Below are positions 58,377 through 64,000 of a DNA stretch of 64,000 nucleotides, piece after piece; the first letter of the stretch is position 1; the number at the start of each line of letters is the position of its first letter. The translations under genes were made by a program, and so were the position numbers. The notes beneath the pieces were generated by a model. The model worked only from the letters and a program-made list of their open reading frames with translations, was not told the DNA's origin and searched no databases. The DNA is from Medicago truncatula (taxonomy: Eukaryota > Streptophyta > Magnoliopsida > Fabales > Fabaceae), in the NCBI RefSeq assembly GCF_003473485.1, contig NC_053042.1:33942762-34006761 (forward strand), written 5' to 3'.

Positions 58377-61300
58377 ATGCAAGCTATTACAAGACGCTTA
58401 GGCCACGAATCTCTGAAATCCTCAACTTTGCTCAAATCCAGCTATCCAATTTCCGATCACTGTACGTTTTCCGAATTTGTATAATGCATCATCCTTAATT
58501 CCCAATTCCATTTCTAATTAACTAACTAATTGTAAGTATTTTAATCGTAATTGCAGACTATGGTGTAAATCACGAGCGTTATGTTTCCACCATAGCTACC
58601 AAGGGCGTTGGTCACCTCGTCCGCAAGGGTACTGGTGGAAGATCATCTGTCAGGTTAACTTCATTACTTGAATTTTTATAATTTTATGGATATTTATGAT
58701 AAGATTCATAAAATAAATATTCATTTCTCTTAGTTTAGGTTCTACATTTTGTGCATATGAGTTTTGAGCTTGATAGCTATTAAGTGAGGTATTTGAATTT
58801 GATGGAAGTTGTTGAGAGAAATGAGTGTGATTAAAGTCCTTGATATATTAAATCCGCTCATGTGGAGAGATATTTGAATAGTATATACATGGGGCTTGCA
58901 AATTCTTTTTTATTTGGGACTTTTGGTATAGATGCAGAACTAGTGTTTTTGATGGGTTTTGAGCTTGCTTGATCTTGGATTACCAAGAAACAAAAACTAA
59001 AGCTGTAATCATAAGCACAGACACTGACACTTCTCGGACACACCTTGAACATGTGTCAAACACCTCTTATTGGTGTTCAATTAAAAAGATGGTTCGGACA
59101 CATGTCAAGAGACTGAGCTTATACCTGCTCCTAGCCATACACTTCTCGAACTCCCTAACCTTAGATTGTATCGAATGCTTTTTGAGACAAATACAACAAT
59201 GACGTCTCATTATTAGGCTCATTATCATAGGACTAATTACTTGTTATTAAAGACATGATTCATCTTCTTATCTTAGGATTATATATGTGAAGAAATAAGA
59301 ATAAGATTGCATTATAAATGATTCCTCGTAATCTTAATATTTTTTTTTTGAGGGCCTTAATCTTAATTCTCAATTTAGATTTTTGTCAGGTTAATTATAT
59401 ATTCGTATGCAGTGTCTCCGTCTCCTATATTTTGGACATTAGCCATGTTGCGGAATCTGTGTTGTGTCAGAGTCCGTGCACCATAGCTGGCAATGAAGCC
59501 AACTGCTGGTGATTTCACCATTAGCTGTTAACTTTGGCCCCTATATTTGTGTGGTCTAGACTCTAGAAACATTTTATAGATGATATTTCCATCTCTTAAC
59601 TTATCCATAGGATAAGATTTGATAAATTTTCCTAGTTGGATGTAGTTTCTGCACTTGAGACAATCTGAAATAATGTTTTCACGAAATGAGGTTACATTGT
59701 TTAGTACGTGCTGATGTTCATCAAACTGTGAAAATGTTTTAAGATTGGTTGGATGCAACTATAGATTGATTTTGCATGTTTAGGACAGACTAGACACTGT
59801 AAATAATCATTTGTATTATCATCAGTTCATTATTTAGCGTGATGTATGATGTTTAATATTATGCCTTCTTGAAGTTATATCATGAATGTTTCTCATTTAT
59901 CGAATGTAGGCTTGCAGTTTTAAGGCTAGGATTGATTTTTCCTTGGGAGCTGTTCAATTTTGTTTTTTTGCGTTCTGAATGAATAGAAATGGTTATTTTG
60001 AAATTTTTTCTTGTAGTATGAATTATAGTTTATTAACCTCGTTAACCTACAGATTAGGATCAAAATCTTTTCACCTTTTTACTTGGTTTACTTGCCTTCC
60101 ATTCCTTTTTTAAGAAAGTATAGGGTTTGGAAGGTTTTGATCTGTGTTAAATGTTCTCATAAATGGCTGGTAAATTAATCTTGAAAGCAAATCCTTGTGC
60201 AGTGGTATTGTTGCCACAGTATTTGGAGCAACTGGATTCCTTGGTCGTTATGTTGTTCAACAACTTGGTAAGTTTGTGGGTTATGTAATTGTTTCAACGA
60301 ATTGTTTACCCAAATATTGTTAAGAAAGCTTAAATCTTGTATTGCTTGTTTTTTTGGGATGTCATTCCCCTCTTCCAGCTAAAATGGGATCTCAAGTCTT
60401 AGTTCCTTTCCGAGGCTCTGAAGATTCTCCTCGTCATCTCAAACTGATGGGAGATTTAGGACAGGTAACATTTTTAAATGTTTTAATACTTGTGAAGAAT
60501 CTGCTTTTGTCTTTTCTTTCTTCTGTATTAGAATGGAAAGTAAGTAGTGGTATATTCGTGCGCTATTTCCATTCACTATTTGTGCTAATCCTCCCGTGAT
60601 TAATATGCCCAGATTGTACCTATGAAATTCAATCCAAGAGATGAGAGTTCGGTTAAAGCTGTAATGGCTAGAGCCAATGTTGTCATCAATCTCATTGGTA
60701 ATCTCACACAATTCTCACATAACCTCACATAATGGAAAGTATGTGATTTTTTGTCTCATAATCACATACTCATTTTGGCTTATTTGTTTGTTGGCAGGAA
60801 GGGATTATGAGACAAGAAACTTCAGCTATGAGGAAGTGCACTATCACATGGCCGAGAAACTTGCAAAGGCATGTTCTTTCACATTTGTTAATTTTTTCTC
60901 ATCCCATATCATCGTGTTAATGTCTTATTCTTAAATTATGAACCACTCACCACTCTCTCTGAGAATTTTATTTGCTTAGTGTTTGTACATTGGCGTTTAT
61001 TTTCAATAATAACAGAACATTCTAAATCTTTAAAGAAAATGACTTTAAATGTAGCCTCCAATGTTGAGAAACACGCTGCTAACTGTGAAATTTAGGATGT
61101 TCATGAAGTTGTGAGAGAAAGGGGAAAAAGAAAGTCAACTCGACATGGTTACCATAATGTTCTCTCAAGAATCTATTGTGTATTATTGGATCTGGTCAAC
61201 TAAAATTGATACCAAGCATAAAAAATATAACATATCCAAATTGTTCAGTGCCACTCTCAAGCTACATATTGACTCTTATGTTTTGTAACCATTCCTGACA

Positions 61301-63769
61301 GGGTTTCAATTATTTAAAAGAAAGTCTTCCGAAATGATTATCGAATCAATTGAAAATTGTATGATTCACTAGATTGAGTTATGAGCTTATCTGAGGAAAG
61401 CATTCAGTTTAGAGGTTCAAAGCAGTTTCAATGGGCTCAGAAGCCTCTTGCAAACTTTAGGTGATATCTCCAATGGATTTGAGTATTGGTTGAATCGTAC
61501 AATAATGATTGGTTTAGAGCCTCTCTGTTACAGCTTTTTTCATGAAAAAATCACATTTTTTTTTTCGAATAAAATAATCACTTTTTCAAATGAGAAGCTG
61601 TTTTTAGTAGCTTCTCAGAAAATCAATTTTTTATAACAGATTTTTTTTTAAGGAAAAGGTTATTTTCATTATGGAAAACAAACACAACAACTTCTACTTT
61701 TTTTAAAAATCTCTAAAAATTAATCTCTAAAATATTGAGTATTAAAATCACTTTTTTTAGGTTGTACCAAACGGGCCCTTAGTGCATGTTAAGTGAGCCA
61801 ATATCAATCCTTGCAAAGCTTGGTTTTGATTAGTTTGAATGTTTTTTTTTATTTTTTTTATTATTTTTTTATTATTGTAATATCTGGAATTTCCAAATTT
61901 GATCTGATATTTGATATTCAAATTGTATCGTTGCAGATTTCAAAAGAACATGGTGGTATCATGAGGTTCATTCAAGTTTCTTGCTTAGGTGCATCTCCAT
62001 CATCTTCTTCCAGGATGCTTAGATGTAAAGCAGCTGCCGAAGAAGCGGTTTTAAGAGAATTACCTGAGGTACATTTAGTTTCTCACTCTCTAGGCCAGTA
62101 ATTTATTTCTAGTTCGGTTTTCATATGTAAAAGGAGCAACTATTCTCTAATATTCTGTTGACATTTGAAGCTTAGCAAAGAAAGGCTATATTTTCTCTCT
62201 CTTGTTTTCATAGGCTTTTGGGTGGAAACGGAAATGATTAAGGATATGAAAAAAATAACCCTCAATGACAGAGATAGATGTCAGACCAATCAATAATAAT
62301 TTTTACCACCCAAGTATTGACTCTTAATATTCTTGGTCTTCTTGGTTTTTATTATTCTATGAGCGAATGGTAAATTAAATATAATTGATTCATTATTTTT
62401 AAGGTTTTGGGGTTTATTTAGCAATCTCTTGAATATCAAGTAAAAGGGAAGTTTGATAGCATTCTTACTACTTTTTCAAAATGTCTCCAGGAAGTATATC
62501 TTGCCCTGTTTAAGCACTGATGCACTGTATATATCTGATAACAAAATAGAGACATACATCTTTTTCTTCTGTGAATGGTGAAATGAAAATCATATGCATT
62601 AATTAATACAGTTAAAATATTATGATCATCATGCTTTGCTATCTTGCAAGAGCATTAATTTGAGAATTCATAATATCACAATTAACAGGCCACGATCTTC
62701 AAACCAGCTGTTATGATTGGTACAGAGGACCGGATTTTAAACCGATGGGCTCATTTTGCAAAGAAGTATGGCTTTATTCCATTGATGGGGAACGGGAACA
62801 CAAAGTATGAGCAAATCTATCAAACAATTACTCTTAATTTCAATGATTTTTACTGAAGTGAATTGTATTGTTAGTGATTCTTCCTTTTGGCATTGAAATT
62901 TACTTTTTATTTAACATTCAATTATTGCAGAATCCAGCCTGTATATGTCGTTGATGTCGCCGCGGCACTTACTACAGCCTTGAAAGATGATGGTACTAGC
63001 ATGGGAAAAATTTATGAGTTGGGTGGTCCTGAGATCTTTACTGTGCATCAGTTGGTAATCTTTGACTTTATCCCTTCGTTTGTGCATGCCTTGTCAAAAC
63101 AAAAGATATTGCTTGTTAGGAAAAATTAGTTGAAGAAATCAATGAAATGATGTTTGATAGAAAGTTGAGAGATAGTGAGGAAAACTGAGAAAATCATATC
63201 TGTATTTGTAATCCTTTTGTTTCTGAAATTACAAAATTTACAGAATCTACAGTGATTAGAGTATTTATCGAGAAGTCTATCTAACCAACTTAATTAGTTA
63301 CTACACTAACTGTTTAACTAGAAGATAGAAGCTTCTGGAACAAGCTGCCCGAGTTTAACGTCTTAGCAATTCACTCCGTCCCTATATATAAGACCCTTTT
63401 GATAAAAGCACAAGAATTAAGAAAAAATGTTCTTGCATTAAATTTGTCAGCAACATACATTCTTTTTCCAAATTTATCCTTCATTTTTTAAGAGAGAGAA
63501 ATGATTGATCTTTTAAATCTCTTCATTTAATTAGGGGTATTTTGTGAAAAATTAATTAATGCACCTTGATATTTGAAGAGGTTCTTATAAAAAGGGACAA
63601 CAAAATTTGGCAAAAGGGTCTTATAAATAAGGACGGATGTAGTAGTAGCTAGCTAATAGTATTTTCCTAACGATGTTGAATCTTTTTATGTTAAACGCAG
63701 GCAGAGATTATGTATGATGTGATTCGTGAATGGCCTCGATATGTAAACGTGCCTCTTCCCATTGCAAAG
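58377..63769 (+). CDS. NDUFA9: NADH dehydrogenase 1 alpha subcomplex subunit 9 (complex I 39-kDa), 3' end outside
   Basis: Accessory subunit of mitochondrial complex I, a Rossmann-fold protein of the SDR group that binds NADPH at the matrix side. Ten exons in window: 58377-58461, 58557-58653, 60203-60267, 60379-60464, 60613-60697, 60798-60868, 61937-62068, 62689-62804, 62931-63054, 63701-63769; 310 codons in frame, about 90 short of the usual 400. The N-terminus [19 protein letters not shown] is a likely presequence. The nucleotide loop is [35 protein letters not shown] and [19 protein letters not shown] follow. Intron 6 has a GC donor (AAG|GCATGT); no GT alternative keeps the frame. Intron 9 holds an LTR relic next to a Stowaway-like MITE. 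The last visible exon ends at a GTGGGT donor. Confidence 0.95.
63114..63368 (-). mobile_element. LTR-like relic in NDUFA9 intron 9
   Basis: Minus strand starts TGCTAAGACG and ends TTTTTCCTAACA, about 255 bp, with a TATA-like GATAAATACTC. It resembles the TGTTAGG/CCTAACA-ended LTRs above in size and layout, but no target-site duplication was found. Probably an old solo LTR. Confidence 0.5.
63373..63640. repeat. Stowaway-like MITE
   Basis: Left end CACTCCGTCCCTATATATAA with GACCCTTTTG; right end inverted CATCCGTCCTTATTTATAAG with GACCCTTTTG. Directly abuts the LTR relic. Confidence 0.75.
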
Positions 63770-64000
63770 GTGGGTTCATCACTTGTTCATTAGTTGATTA
63801 CTTGTGTACTTACTAATGAAATGCCATTGATGGACATATTTTTGGCCTGCTGCGGTTATTATAATGCTTTCAATATTTTTATACAATGCAATTCCAGAAG
63901 TCTCATATTTGTAGAATTTCATGCATGCATAGTTCATTTTTTTAAATCATCCAGTAATCCTATTTTAAATATGTAATTGGGGAGGGATGTCATTTCTTGC

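Overview
This window is plant nuclear DNA, most likely from a legume close to Medicago, Trifolium or Cicer. It is AT-rich. Genes are split by GT-AG introns, and introns and spacers carry MITEs, tRNA-derived SINEs, L1-type LINE remnants, CACTA pieces and solo LTRs. The species guess rests on remembered repeat families and protein similarity, not on a search. No prokaryotic genes, CRISPR arrays, rRNA or true tRNA genes were seen.

Layout. 1-4238 (minus): ten exons of a mitochondrial beta-ketoacyl-ACP synthase; its C-terminus is not in the window. 5695-7740 (minus): a tiny gene for a 57-residue basic-tailed membrane protein with a separate 5'UTR exon. 10010-11940 (minus): a 122-residue membrane-anchored protein of unknown function, also with a 5'UTR intron. 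14277-16845 (minus): a 182-residue four-helix membrane protein in seven exons. 18006-22158 (minus): a mid-SUN-domain protein of the ER/nuclear envelope. 24163-27879 (plus): class III alcohol dehydrogenase, i.e. S-nitrosoglutathione reductase (379 residues). 30470-33747 (minus): a TTC4/Cns1-type TPR co-chaperone (361 residues) with an AT-AC intron followed by a GC-AG intron. 35822-38582 (minus): a RIN13-like Cys/His-rich protein with an acidic N-terminus. 38583-48290: about 10 kb of repeats and nothing else recognisable. 48598-56823 (plus): an ABCC5/MRP5-type full ABC transporter (1530 residues), the family that moves inositol hexakisphosphate. 58377-end (plus): the NDUFA9-like 39-kDa subunit of mitochondrial complex I, cut by the window end.

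Exon joints were chosen by splice signals plus reading-frame continuity. The coding lengths close exactly in frame for all the complete genes, which is the main support for the models. The genes do not form an obvious pathway. Two are mitochondrial (mtKAS, NDUFA9), two are proteostasis or envelope proteins (TTC4, SUN), one controls nitrosothiol levels and one is a vacuolar transporter.

The points most worth a second look are the U12-type AT-AC intron beside a GC-AG intron in TTC4, a 21-residue uORF whose stop overlaps the ABCC5 start codon (TAATG), four SUMO-interaction-like motifs in the RIN13-like protein, near-identical 5'UTR blocks in two neighbouring unrelated genes, and several well-bounded young insertions with target-site duplications.
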